A DNA stretch of 51,608 nt from Candidatus Falkowiibacteriota bacterium (lineage in GTDB: Bacteria; Patescibacteriota; Patescibacteriia; Patescibacteriales; UBA12465): contig CAINDR010000018.1 of the NCBI GenBank assembly GCA_903847415.1, positions 1 through 51,608 on the forward strand, given 5' to 3'. Within the stretch, counting starts at the first letter, position 1, and the number at the start of each line of letters is the position of its first letter. The position numbers were made by a program, and so were the translations under genes. Below are positions 31,736 to 38,665 of this stretch, piece by piece. Below the pieces are notes generated by a model. The model saw nothing but the letters and a program-made list of their open reading frames with translations, was not told the DNA's origin and did not search any database.

Positions 31736-32866
31736 ATGATTAAAAAAATTACTAGTCATTTTCTAGTTATTTTATCTTCCTCGGTATTTTTGTTGATTTC
31801 TGGGCATTTTTTGTTTTATTTAATTTTACTGGATGTTTTATCATTTTTATCTGTTTTTCCGTTTATCTTAACCATATCCTTTCTTGCTTGTTTTTTTGTT
31901 AGTATCTTCTTGGCTCAATTTTTAGTAAGTCGTTTTGATAATCTTTATTCTAGTACTTATTATTTTTTTATCGCCTCTCTCCTGGGTATTTTCTGGCAAT
32001 CAGTTTTGGTCTATTTTGTGTTAATCAGTGCTCGTTTCTTTTTCTCTTTCTTTTTTGTTATTGATCCAATTATTTTTGCGTGGTCTTTTCTTGGATTAAC
32101 AGCTTTCTTATCTGCTTATGGTTTTCGCAATGCTTTTTCTCCTCGAATTAAAGAGGTTGACGTTGAAATCCAAGACTTACCAGATTTCTGGGATCGCAAA
32201 AAAATTGTGCACTTATCCGACATTCATCTCGGAGCGGTTTATCGTCATCGTTTTTTAACTAAAGTTTCTAAATTGGTAGACAATATCAAGCCAGAATTAG
32301 TTTTGATTACTGGCGATTTATTCGATGGAACTGATGGTGATTTTTCGGAGGCAGGTAAACAGTTATTACAACTTCATGCACCATTGGGGGTCTATTTCAT
32401 CTATGGTAATCATGAAAATTATCTTGGTCGCTTAGAGGTCGCTAGACATTTATTGGGCAGTGGAATTGAAATCCTTGATGATCGTCTGACTAAAATTAAT
32501 GGTTTACAAATTATTGGTATTTCTTATCCGAAAGAGGGAACTCGTCATTTTGATTTAGCTAAAAAAATTCAGTTTTTGTCTGGCAGCAAACTCGATTCGC
32601 CGAGTATCTTAATGTTTCACGAGCCAATCCAATTTAAAGAAGTTTCTCAATTAGGCGTTAATATTTATTTGGCTGGACATACTCATCGCGGACAAATGTT
32701 TCCTTTTAATTTAATTACCAAAATAATTTATCATGGTTATTCGTTTGGGATTAGGAAATTTCAACAAATGACAGCAATTATTTCGACTGGAGTTGGCACT
32801 TGGGGGCCACCGTGCCGAACTTTGAGTAGGAGCGAGATTATCGCAATCACTCTTTTAAAAAAATAA
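31736..32866 (+). CDS. Membrane-anchored metallophosphoesterase
   Basis: 376 residues. Four or more hydrophobic helices fill residues about 8-135, followed by a calcineurin-like phosphoesterase domain: H-L-S-D-I-H-L-G (about 160-167), L-I-T-G-D-L-F-D-G, Y-G-N-H-E-N-Y and L-A-G-H-T-H-R-G-Q. This layout is that of the YkuE/YaeI group, whose members act on phospholipid or UDP-sugar substrates or are uncharacterised. The catalytic domain orientation cannot be seen directly. It follows eno by 19 bp and precedes rlmN by 33 bp. Confidence 0.87.
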   Translation: MIKKITSHFLVILSSSVFLLISGHFLFYLILLDVLSFLSVFPFILTISFLACFFVSIFLAQFLVSRFDNLYSSTYYFFIASLLGIFWQSVLVYFVLISARFFFSFFFVIDPIIFAWSFLGLTAFLSAYGFRNAFSPRIKEVDVEIQDLPDFWDRKKIVHLSDIHLGAVYRHRFLTKVSKLVDNIKPELVLITGDLFDGTDGDFSEAGKQLLQLHAPLGVYFIYGNHENYLGRLEVARHLLGSGIEILDDRLTKINGLQIIGISYPKEGTRHFDLAKKIQFLSGSKLDSPSILMFHEPIQFKEVSQLGVNIYLAGHTHRGQMFPFNLITKIIYHGYSFGIRKFQQMTAIISTGVGTWGPPCRTLSRSEIIAITLLKK

Positions 32867-32899
32867 CAGAACCTTTAACGAAGAATTTCTGATAAATTT

Positions 32900-33910
32900 A
32901 TGGATATTTCATTATTACACGGAGCCTTGAAAGAGGAAAAAAAGTTTAGACACACTCAGGCTGATAAGGCGGTTTTTGTTGATTTAATTGAAGATTGGTC
33001 CCAAGCAAGTATTTTTCCGCTTAGCTTGCGAGAAAAATTAAATCAATCTTGTCCATTGGAAATAAAAGCTGAGCTAAGTCATGGTAATAGTAAAAAGGGG
33101 GCAGTGAAAGCTTTAATTACTCTTGCTGACTTTGAACAAATTGAAACCGTTTTAATCCCCCAAGCGGATGGGCGTTTTTCAGTGTGCCTTTCTTCTCAAG
33201 TTGGTTGTCCTTTGGCTTGTGTTTTTTGTGCAACCGGGATGCAGGGATTTACTCGCAATCTTCGAGCAGAAGAGATTGTTGAGCAATTTTTATTTTGGGC
33301 AAGATATTTGAAAAAAGAAAATTATGGACGAATTGATAATGCTGTTTTTATGGGGCAAGGAGAGCCATTTCTCAATTATGAAGAAGTGATGAAGTCAATT
33401 AAGATTCTTAATGATCCGGAAACTTTTAATTTTGGAGCTCGTCGTATTTCAATTTCTACGGCAGGAATAGTTAATGGGATCAAAAGATTGTCTGGGGAGA
33501 AGTTGCAAGTTAATTTAGCGATTTCATTACATGCTCCAAATGACGCTCTTCGCTCTAATATTATGCCAGCGGCAGGACAAACTCCAATTAGAAAACTATT
33601 GGAAGCGGTTGATAATTATATTGAAAAAACTGGTCGCCGAGTGATGTTTGAATATCTGTTAATTAAAGAGCTCAACGACCGAGATGAAGACGCAATCATG
33701 CTGGCGAAAATTTTAAATAAACCATTGTATCTAGTTAATCTTATTCCTTACAACCAAACTGGTCGCTTTCAGCCAAGTTCTCCAGCTCGTACGGCTCGTT
33801 TTATGGAGCTTTTGGAAAGGGCGGGTCTTCCAGTTACCGCTCGTAGAAGTTCTGGCCAGGAAATTGACGCCGCTTGTGGCCAGCTAGCTGGAAAAAGAAA
33901 AAAGAGTTAA
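32900..33910 (+). CDS. rlmN: Dual-specificity RNA methyltransferase RlmN
   Basis: 336 residues. A radical SAM enzyme that methylates C2 of A2503 in 23S rRNA and A37 in tRNA. The Fe-S motif C103-x3-C107-x2-C110 is in G-C-P-L-A-C-V-F-C-A-T-G. F-M-G-Q-G-E-P near residue 150, I-S-T-A-G-I and I-S-L-H-A-P follow, and the catalytic Cys near the end lies in D-A-A-C-G-Q-L. The N-terminal tRNA-binding part is short compared with E. coli (384 residues). The cluster requires iron-sulfur assembly, which may come from the IscS/IscU genes later in the window. Confidence 0.94.
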   Translation: MDISLLHGALKEEKKFRHTQADKAVFVDLIEDWSQASIFPLSLREKLNQSCPLEIKAELSHGNSKKGAVKALITLADFEQIETVLIPQADGRFSVCLSSQVGCPLACVFCATGMQGFTRNLRAEEIVEQFLFWARYLKKENYGRIDNAVFMGQGEPFLNYEEVMKSIKILNDPETFNFGARRISISTAGIVNGIKRLSGEKLQVNLAISLHAPNDALRSNIMPAAGQTPIRKLLEAVDNYIEKTGRRVMFEYLLIKELNDRDEDAIMLAKILNKPLYLVNLIPYNQTGRFQPSSPARTARFMELLERAGLPVTARRSSGQEIDAACGQLAGKRKKS

Positions 33911-33953
33911 ACTGGTATTAGTAAGTTTTTAAATTATTTATTATTAAAATTAT

Positions 33954-34550
33954 ATGTTTATTTTAAATGAATTACCTTTCGGAGCGAGCGCTCTTGAGCC
34001 ATATATTTCTGAAAAAACTATTCAATTTCATTACGGAAAGCATCATCAAGCCTATCTTGATAATCTAAACAAATTAGTAGCCGGTACTGAGCTGGAAAAA
34101 TTATCTCTTCCCGAGGTAATTAGCAGTAGCGCTAATAATCCGGAAAGATTGGGTATCTTTAACAATGCAGCTCAGGTTTATAATCATGATTTTTTTTGGC
34201 AGTCTTTGCGGACGAACGCGGAACAAGGAATAATTTCTGAAAATCTTTCTTCATTAATTAATAATTCTTTCGGTAGTTTTGATAATTTTAGAGAAGAGTT
34301 TAAAAATTTAGCTCTTTCACAGTTTGGTAGCGGTTGGGTGTGGTTAGTTCAGGATGGTGAAAAGTTGGTTTTTTTAAAAACAGCAAATGCTGATACCGCT
34401 TTTTTGCACCAAGTTAAGCCTTTGTTGGTGATTGATGTTTGGGAACATGCTTACTATTTAGATTATCAAAATCGTCGAGCTGATTTTGTTTTGGCAATTA
34501 TCGATAATTTATTAAATTGGCAATTTGCTTCAAATAATCTGAATAATTAA
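33954..34550 (+). CDS. sod: Superoxide dismutase (Fe/Mn type)
   Basis: 198 residues, normal length. It dismutates superoxide in the cytosol (no signal peptide). Metal and structural motifs: F-H-Y-G-K-H-H-Q-A-Y (first His ligand, about residue 25), N-H-D-F-F-W-Q-S-L (second His, about 77), G-S-G-W-V-W-L and D-V-W-E-H-A-Y-Y-L-D (Asp and His ligands, about 162-171). The metal cannot be decided confidently by eye. It is 2 bp from the downstream histidine-phosphatase gene. Its presence beside an anaerobic-type hydrogenase locus suggests at least occasional oxygen exposure. Confidence 0.94.
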   Translation: MFILNELPFGASALEPYISEKTIQFHYGKHHQAYLDNLNKLVAGTELEKLSLPEVISSSANNPERLGIFNNAAQVYNHDFFWQSLRTNAEQGIISENLSSLINNSFGSFDNFREEFKNLALSQFGSGWVWLVQDGEKLVFLKTANADTAFLHQVKPLLVIDVWEHAYYLDYQNRRADFVLAIIDNLLNWQFASNNLNN

Positions 34551-34552
34551 TT

Positions 34553-35224
34553 ATGATTTTCCAGTTTAAATCAAAATTACAAAAGAAAGATCGAGAGCCA
34601 TACACAACAATTTATTTGGTTCGTCATTGTAATCCTGACTATAGTCTGGAGGCAAAACTTGGCTCAGAAAATATGCCACTTTCTGAAGTTGGACTCAAGC
34701 AGAGAAAATTTTTAACCAAAAAATTATTAACTTTGGATATTGATCTCATCTATACCAGTGCTTTTAAGCGAGCCAAAGAAACGGCTGAGCTATTTGCTAA
34801 ACAGGTAAAAAAGAGAGCTGTTGTTGATCCACGTTTTAATGAAATTGATTGGCTGGAATGGCATCGAGTAAAATTTTTTCATATTGCCGAGGAAAATCGT
34901 CACAAACATTTGAAGGGTTATCGCAAGATGGATAAAAAACTTGATGAAATTCAGGCTACCGCTCGGTTGGCGTTAACTGATATCTATCGCAAAAACAAAG
35001 GAAAAACAGTGGCCGTTTTTTCTCATGGAAACTTGATTAAGGCAATTATTACTGGTGTTTTGGATGCTGATATTATTGGCTTTTTGTCTTTAGAGATTTT
35101 TCAGTCATCAATTAGTAAATTAATGATTGATAAAGATGGGGTAGTTAAAATAAATTTTATTAATAGTGTTGGGCATTTAAAGAATCCGCCGCTGGAAGAT
35201 TTATTTATTACCCTAAAGAGTTAA
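34553..35224 (+). CDS. Histidine phosphatase family protein
   Basis: 223 residues. The R-H-G signature appears here as L-V-R-H-C-N-P-D (about 22-29), an accepted variant. The second His is in F-S-H-G-N-L-I-K-A (about 159-167), and the R-x2-E-T motif S-A-F-K-R-A-K-E-T-A-E-L supplies the remaining phosphate contacts. Members dephosphorylate sugar phosphates or proteins, and the substrate is not predictable. No signal peptide. It is co-transcribed with sod; the last gene before the rpsB promoter. Confidence 0.83.
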   Translation: MIFQFKSKLQKKDREPYTTIYLVRHCNPDYSLEAKLGSENMPLSEVGLKQRKFLTKKLLTLDIDLIYTSAFKRAKETAELFAKQVKKRAVVDPRFNEIDWLEWHRVKFFHIAEENRHKHLKGYRKMDKKLDEIQATARLALTDIYRKNKGKTVAVFSHGNLIKAIITGVLDADIIGFLSLEIFQSSISKLMIDKDGVVKINFINSVGHLKNPPLEDLFITLKS

Positions 35225-35240
35225 ATGTCAGTTTTTATTA

Positions 35241-35269
35241 TTGACACGAATCTCATTTTCCCGTATTAT
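35241..35269 (+). promoter_or_regulatory. Strong sigma70-type promoter of the rpsB operon
   Basis: Perfect TTGACA (35241-35246), 17-bp spacer, TATTAT (35264-35269). The leader to the rpsB ATG 35426 is about 150 bp. Confidence 0.88.
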
Positions 35270-35280
35270 ATAGGAAAAGA

Positions 35281-35410
35281 GCTTAGAAAATTCTAAGCCC
35301 TTTAATATTTTTAGCTAATATTTAATTAATTATCATGCCTCAACATTTTCTTGCCGGCCATTTTTGGTGTCGGGAAGGAGGCAGAAGCTCGAGCATCTTT
35401 GATGCCGGGG
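35281..35410 (+). promoter_or_regulatory. Structured 5' leader of rpsB-tsf (possible autoregulatory RNA)
   Basis: A GCTTAGA/TCTAAGC hairpin (35281-35298) comes first. After an A/T gap, a G+C-richer domain shows an outer helix TGCCTC/GAGGCA (35336-35341 with 35378-35383) enclosing a CCG-GCC/GGT-CGG stem-loop, then a small GCATC-TTT-GATGC hairpin (35393-35405). Ribosomal protein S2 is known to repress rpsB-tsf through its leader in E. coli; that this leader does the same is inference. A 51-codon frame (from 35335) also crosses it. Confidence 0.5.
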
Positions 35411-35425
35411 TAAAAAGAAAAAATT

Positions 35426-36109
35426 ATGGTAAAGATTCCAAAAATGGAAGACATGTTAAAAGCCGGAATGCACTTTGGTCATCGGACTAATCGCTGGCAT
35501 CCAAAAATGAAACAATTTATTTTTGGCGAAAAGAATGGCATTTATATTATCGACCTCTCCAAGAGTCAGGAAAAATTAAAAGAGGCTCTTGAATTTATTC
35601 AAGCTTTGGTAAAAGAAGAAAAGAGTGTTTTATTTGTTGGCACTAAAAATCAAGTGAAGGAGCCAATGAAAAAGATGGCTGAAGTTGCTTCAATGCCTTA
35701 TATTGTTGGTAAATGGCTTGGTGGTTATTTAACTAATTTTGTTGTTGTTAAAAAATCAGTCAAGAAATACATTGATTTAAATGAAAAAAAGAAAGCTGGT
35801 AAATTAGAAAAATATACAAAAAAGGAACAACTCGATTTTGATCGTGAAATTAAAAAATTAGAAGTTCGTGTTGGTGGTTTAGTAAACTTAAACAAGTTGC
35901 CTGACGCTTTGTTTGTTTGGGATATTAAGGAGGAAGAAACAGCGGTTGCTGAAGCAATTAAAAAGAATATCCCAATTATTGCAATTTGTGATACTAACGT
36001 TAATCCTGAATTGGTTAATTATCCAATTCCAGCTAACGATGACTCCACAAAGACAATTAAGTTAATTCTGGAGACCGTTAAAGAAGCGATTCTTGACGCT
36101 CGCAAATAA
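35426..36109 (+). CDS. rpsB: 30S ribosomal protein S2
   Basis: 227 residues, usual size. The start M-V-K-I-P-K-M-E-D-M-L-K-A-G-M-H-F-G-H-R-T-N-R-W-H-P-K-M has the classic S2 signature, and N-G-I-Y-I-I-D-L, G-T-K-N-Q, W-L-G-G-Y-L-T-N-F and P-I-P-A-N-D-D-S are present. S2 joins the small subunit late and depends on bS1-type interactions in other bacteria. ATG 35426 is preceded by an A-rich stretch. tsf follows 30 bp downstream, the common arrangement. Confidence 0.97.
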   Translation: MVKIPKMEDMLKAGMHFGHRTNRWHPKMKQFIFGEKNGIYIIDLSKSQEKLKEALEFIQALVKEEKSVLFVGTKNQVKEPMKKMAEVASMPYIVGKWLGGYLTNFVVVKKSVKKYIDLNEKKKAGKLEKYTKKEQLDFDREIKKLEVRVGGLVNLNKLPDALFVWDIKEEETAVAEAIKKNIPIIAICDTNVNPELVNYPIPANDDSTKTIKLILETVKEAILDARK

Positions 36110-36139
36110 TTTTTATTTATTTTTTTATTTCCTAATTAT

Positions 36140-36934
36140 ATGGAATTACTCAAACAATTACGCGAAATGACTGGTGCGGGTATGGTTGATTGCAAAAAAG
36201 CCCTTGATGAGGCAAATGGTGATTTAAGTGCCGCAGTTGAAATTTTACGCAAAAAAGGAATCGCCAAGTCCGCGAAACGTGCTGATCGTGAAACTAGTGA
36301 AGGTGTTGTGGCTGTTGCTGTTAATGCTGATGCCACCGAAGGTTATGCTATTGAAGTTGACTCGGAAACCGATTTCGTTTCTCGTAGTGATAAATTTCAA
36401 GATTTTGTTGCTAAAGCTTTAGAATTAGTGAAGCAATCAAAGCCAGCTAACGTTGAAGAATTATTGTCCTTGGATATGAATGGCTTAACTGTCGCTGATA
36501 CCCTTAATACTTTGAGTGGAATTATTGGTGAAAAGTTAGCTGTTAAAAATCTAGCTGTTTTAAGCGGAGCTACCGTTGCTTGTTATTCTCATCTTGGTGG
36601 AAGAATTGGTGTTTTAGTAGCTATTGATGCTTCTGGAAAGCAAACTGAAGCAGTTGATGTTGCAATGCAAGTGGCTGCCAGTAATCCAAAATATTTAGTT
36701 CCAGCAGAAGTATCGATTGAAGAAATGGATAAAGAGAAAGAAATTTATCGCGAGCAATTAGTTAAAGAAGGAAAACCAGAAGCAATGGTTGAAAAAATCT
36801 TGGAAGGGAAAATGGCTAAATATTATTCTGAAGTTTGTTTAATGGAACAAGAATTTATTAAAGATGACAAGAAAAAAGTTAAAGAAGTTTTAGGTGGAGC
36901 AAATGTTTCAGCTTTTGTTCGATTTAGTCTTTAA
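36140..36934 (+). CDS. tsf: Elongation factor Ts
   Basis: 264 residues. It exchanges GDP for GTP on EF-Tu. The N-terminal UBA-like domain L-R-E-M-T-G-A-G-M-V-D-C-K-K-A-L (about 6-21) and the core motif V-D-S-E-T-D-F-V-S-R (about 73-82), the site that inserts into EF-Tu, are conserved. V-A-C-Y-S-H-L-G-G-R-I-G-V and the end V-S-A-F-V-R-F are usual. It is directly followed 3 bp later by the RicT-like gene. Confidence 0.97.
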   Translation: MELLKQLREMTGAGMVDCKKALDEANGDLSAAVEILRKKGIAKSAKRADRETSEGVVAVAVNADATEGYAIEVDSETDFVSRSDKFQDFVAKALELVKQSKPANVEELLSLDMNGLTVADTLNTLSGIIGEKLAVKNLAVLSGATVACYSHLGGRIGVLVAIDASGKQTEAVDVAMQVAASNPKYLVPAEVSIEEMDKEKEIYREQLVKEGKPEAMVEKILEGKMAKYYSEVCLMEQEFIKDDKKKVKEVLGGANVSAFVRFSL

Positions 36935-36937
36935 TTT

Positions 36938-37753
36938 ATGAGAATTGCTGAGATTCAATTTGTTTCTTGGGATAAAACTTATCATTTTTCTACTGAAGAT
37001 GAATCTTTAAAAAATGGTGATTTTGTTCTGGTTAACACTGATTTGGGTCGAGAGGTCGGGAAAATCATCGCTTTTAATCAAGATCACGAGACTGATGATT
37101 TAAAGGAAGTTTTGCGTCGTGCAGAAAAATCAGAGATTATTCGTTCTCAAGATCAAGAGAGAAAAGACAGGGCTTTAGAGGTCTGCAAGGAAATTGCCGA
37201 AAGATTAAAATTAGACATGAAATTGGTTGACGTTCATTTTTCTTTTGAGGGTAACCGTTTAAATTTTGCTTTTATTGCCGATGGAAGAGTAGATTTTCGG
37301 GAGCTAGTAAAAGAATTAACCGCCCAGTTTAATGCCAATATTCGCTTAACTCAAATTGGTGCACGTGATGAGGCTCGTTTGACCGGCGATTGTGGTGGTT
37401 GTGGCAAAAAACTTTGTTGTCAGGGTTCAGTGAAGGATTTTTCTTCTGTTACCTCAGAAATGGCGGAAGTTCAACAGGTTGTTCATCGGGGTAGTGATCG
37501 AATTTCGGGGATGTGTGGTCGTTTGATGTGTTGCTTGGCCTATGAATATGAGGGTTACAAGGAATTACGAGAAAAAATGCCAGCTTATGGCGCCAAGGTA
37601 AATGTTGACGGGCGCAGAGGAGTGGTTGTTGGTCATCATGTCTTGAAGCAATCAGTTGACGTTCGTTTCCCAGCCGAAAAGAAGGGGGATCGGGATACTG
37701 TTTTAGAGATTGACTTGAATCGTAAAAACAAGAAAGAGGACAAGAAGAAATAA
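36938..37753 (+). CDS. PSP1/RicT-like iron-sulfur-related protein
   Basis: 271 residues. It matches the PSP1 C-terminal domain family that includes B. subtilis RicT (YaaT). Features: V-L-V-N-T-D-L-G-R-E-V-G-K-I (about 29-42), R-V-D-F-R-E-L-V-K-E-L, then two cysteine patches D-C-G-G-C-G-K-K-L-C-C-Q-G (about 151-163) and G-M-C-G-R-L-M-C-C-L-A-Y-E-Y-E (about 190-204). The Cys pairs are of the sort that hold Fe-S clusters in the Ric complex. RicT in Bacillus acts with RicA and RicF in RNase Y-dependent RNA processing; such partners are not in this window, so the role here is open. Confidence 0.85.
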   Translation: MRIAEIQFVSWDKTYHFSTEDESLKNGDFVLVNTDLGREVGKIIAFNQDHETDDLKEVLRRAEKSEIIRSQDQERKDRALEVCKEIAERLKLDMKLVDVHFSFEGNRLNFAFIADGRVDFRELVKELTAQFNANIRLTQIGARDEARLTGDCGGCGKKLCCQGSVKDFSSVTSEMAEVQQVVHRGSDRISGMCGRLMCCLAYEYEGYKELREKMPAYGAKVNVDGRRGVVVGHHVLKQSVDVRFPAEKKGDRDTVLEIDLNRKNKKEDKKK

Positions 37754-37773
37754 TCAAATATCAAATATTAAAG

Positions 37774-37805
37774 AAATACTTACCAGTTGGTGAGTATTTT
37801 TTTGT
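37774..37805 (+). terminator. Intrinsic terminator of the rpsB-tsf-ricT operon
   Basis: An 11-bp stem (37774-37784 with 37789-37799, one T-G pair) around AGTT, followed by a T-run, 20 bp after the stop. Confidence 0.85.
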
Positions 37806-37833
37806 TTAATATTAAAGGTAATGTTGCTAATGA

Positions 37834-37862
37834 TTGACAATATTATTATTTTATGTTATAAT
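37834..37862 (+). promoter_or_regulatory. Consensus sigma70 promoter, copy 1
   Basis: Perfect TTGACA (37834-37839), 17-bp spacer, perfect TATAAT (37857-37862). A TG one base before the -10 makes it also an extended -10. Among the strongest-looking promoters in the window. Confidence 0.93.
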
Positions 37863-37902
37863 TTTAGCATCGTTCCAGTACCTTGAAAACTTTCATCTAT
37901 TA

Positions 37903-37960
37903 TTTTAATTGTTGGTTTAGTTTCGAAAAAAAATCTTCGATGTTGAACCAACAATTAAAA
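37903..37960 (+). promoter_or_regulatory. Long hairpin in the leader, copy 1
   Basis: A perfect 15-bp stem (37903-37917 with 37946-37960) encloses a loop with a second TCGAA/TTCGA helix (37923-37927 with 37936-37940). It ends 10 bp before the ATG at 37971. No T-run follows, so it is not a terminator; it may stabilise the mRNA or control initiation. Confidence 0.8.
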
Positions 37961-37970
37961 ATCAAAAAAA

Positions 37971-38423
37971 ATGAAAAAAATAATTTTGTTATTAGTTGTA
38001 ATAATTTTTTGTTCCTGCGAAAAGGAGCAAAACTGTTATCAAGTTTGCTACATCAGCAAAAAGATGGTAACAGATAATCCTAGTGAGTTTCAACTCATTC
38101 AGGAGGTAGTTATTTTTTATAAGCCAGATACAGCGATGGCTTATCAAATGTTATTTGATTGTTTTATGCCCAAAATAGGGGAAAAAATAATCGAATCAAC
38201 TATTAGTTTGGTGGCATGTGTTCCGCAAACTAATAACACTTGGAAATTTACTTTCCAAGCGAATAAATGGTGGCGATTTTGTAACGCCCCATCTTCCTGC
38301 TTCTGGTATCCAGAAGACATGGACCCAGAAAGAATAAAAAAAGACATTATTTCCTCCAAAATAAAGGAATTAGGAGGGATTGAGGCGGTCGACACGATCT
38401 TTGTCGTTATGCCCAAAATTTGA
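37971..38423 (+). CDS. Small Cys-containing lipoprotein of unknown function
   Basis: 150 residues. Lipoprotein signal peptide: M-K-K-I-I-L-L-L-V-V-I-I-F-C-S-C, with the lipidated Cys probably residue 16 (F-C-S-C-E). The mature part is hydrophilic with further cysteines (N-C-Y-Q-V-C, D-C-F, A-C-V, F-C-N, S-C-F) that may form disulfides outside the membrane. It has W-W-R-F and W-Y-P-E-D near residue 100. I do not recognise the family. It is a single gene with the repeated promoter-hairpin leader and its own terminator; the neighbouring gene with the same leader encodes a different exported protein. Confidence 0.75.
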   Translation: MKKIILLLVVIIFCSCEKEQNCYQVCYISKKMVTDNPSEFQLIQEVVIFYKPDTAMAYQMLFDCFMPKIGEKIIESTISLVACVPQTNNTWKFTFQANKWWRFCNAPSSCFWYPEDMDPERIKKDIISSKIKELGGIEAVDTIFVVMPKI

Positions 38424-38433
38424 TTTAGTGTCT

Positions 38434-38467
38434 AAATCCTCGTTATTTGATTAACGAGGATTTTTTT
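38434..38467 (+). terminator. Intrinsic terminator after the lipoprotein gene
   Basis: A perfect 12-bp stem (38434-38445 with 38452-38463) around TTTGAT, ending in a T-run. It lies 10 bp after the stop. Confidence 0.92.
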
Positions 38468-38532
38468 AAAGGCAAAAAAAGAGGCGTTCGAAAGGTTATT
38501 TTGTCTAAAATATCAGATAAATTAGCAATTTA

Positions 38533-38561
38533 TTGACAATATTATTATTTTATGTTATAAT
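38533..38561 (+). promoter_or_regulatory. Consensus sigma70 promoter, copy 2
   Basis: TTGACA (38533-38538), 17-bp spacer, TATAAT (38556-38561), identical to copy 1. Confidence 0.93.
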
Positions 38562-38601
38562 TTTAGCATCGTTCCAGTACCTTGACAACTTTCATTTATT
38601 A

Positions 38602-38655
38602 TTTTAATTGTTGGTTTAGCCTCGAAAAATCTTCGATGTTGAACCAACAATTAAA
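38602..38655 (+). promoter_or_regulatory. Long hairpin in the leader, copy 2
   Basis: A 14-bp perfect stem (38603-38616 with 38642-38655) plus the inner TCGAA/TTCGA helix. The loop is 3 bases shorter than in copy 1, while the arms are identical. This pattern of conserved stems and changed loop supports a selected RNA or DNA structure. Confidence 0.8.
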
Positions 38656-38665
38656 TATTAAAAAA

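Larger units (their letters stand above)
37833..37987 (+). repeat. Promoter-leader repeat, copy 1
   Basis: About 155 bp that recurs at 38532-38682 with roughly six base changes, a 3-base indel in the hairpin loop and a 1-base indel before the start codon. It covers the promoter, the whole leader and the first codons (M-K-K-I-I-L) of a secreted protein gene. The proteins diverge after that. Confidence 0.93.

Noticed and set aside
35335-35487. 51-codon frame across the rpsB leader
   Set aside because: It overlaps rpsB out of frame and the region is better explained by RNA structure.
38582-38665. TTG-initiated N-terminal extension of the secreted protein
   Set aside because: The ATG after the hairpin gives a proper signal peptide; the extension is leader sequence.
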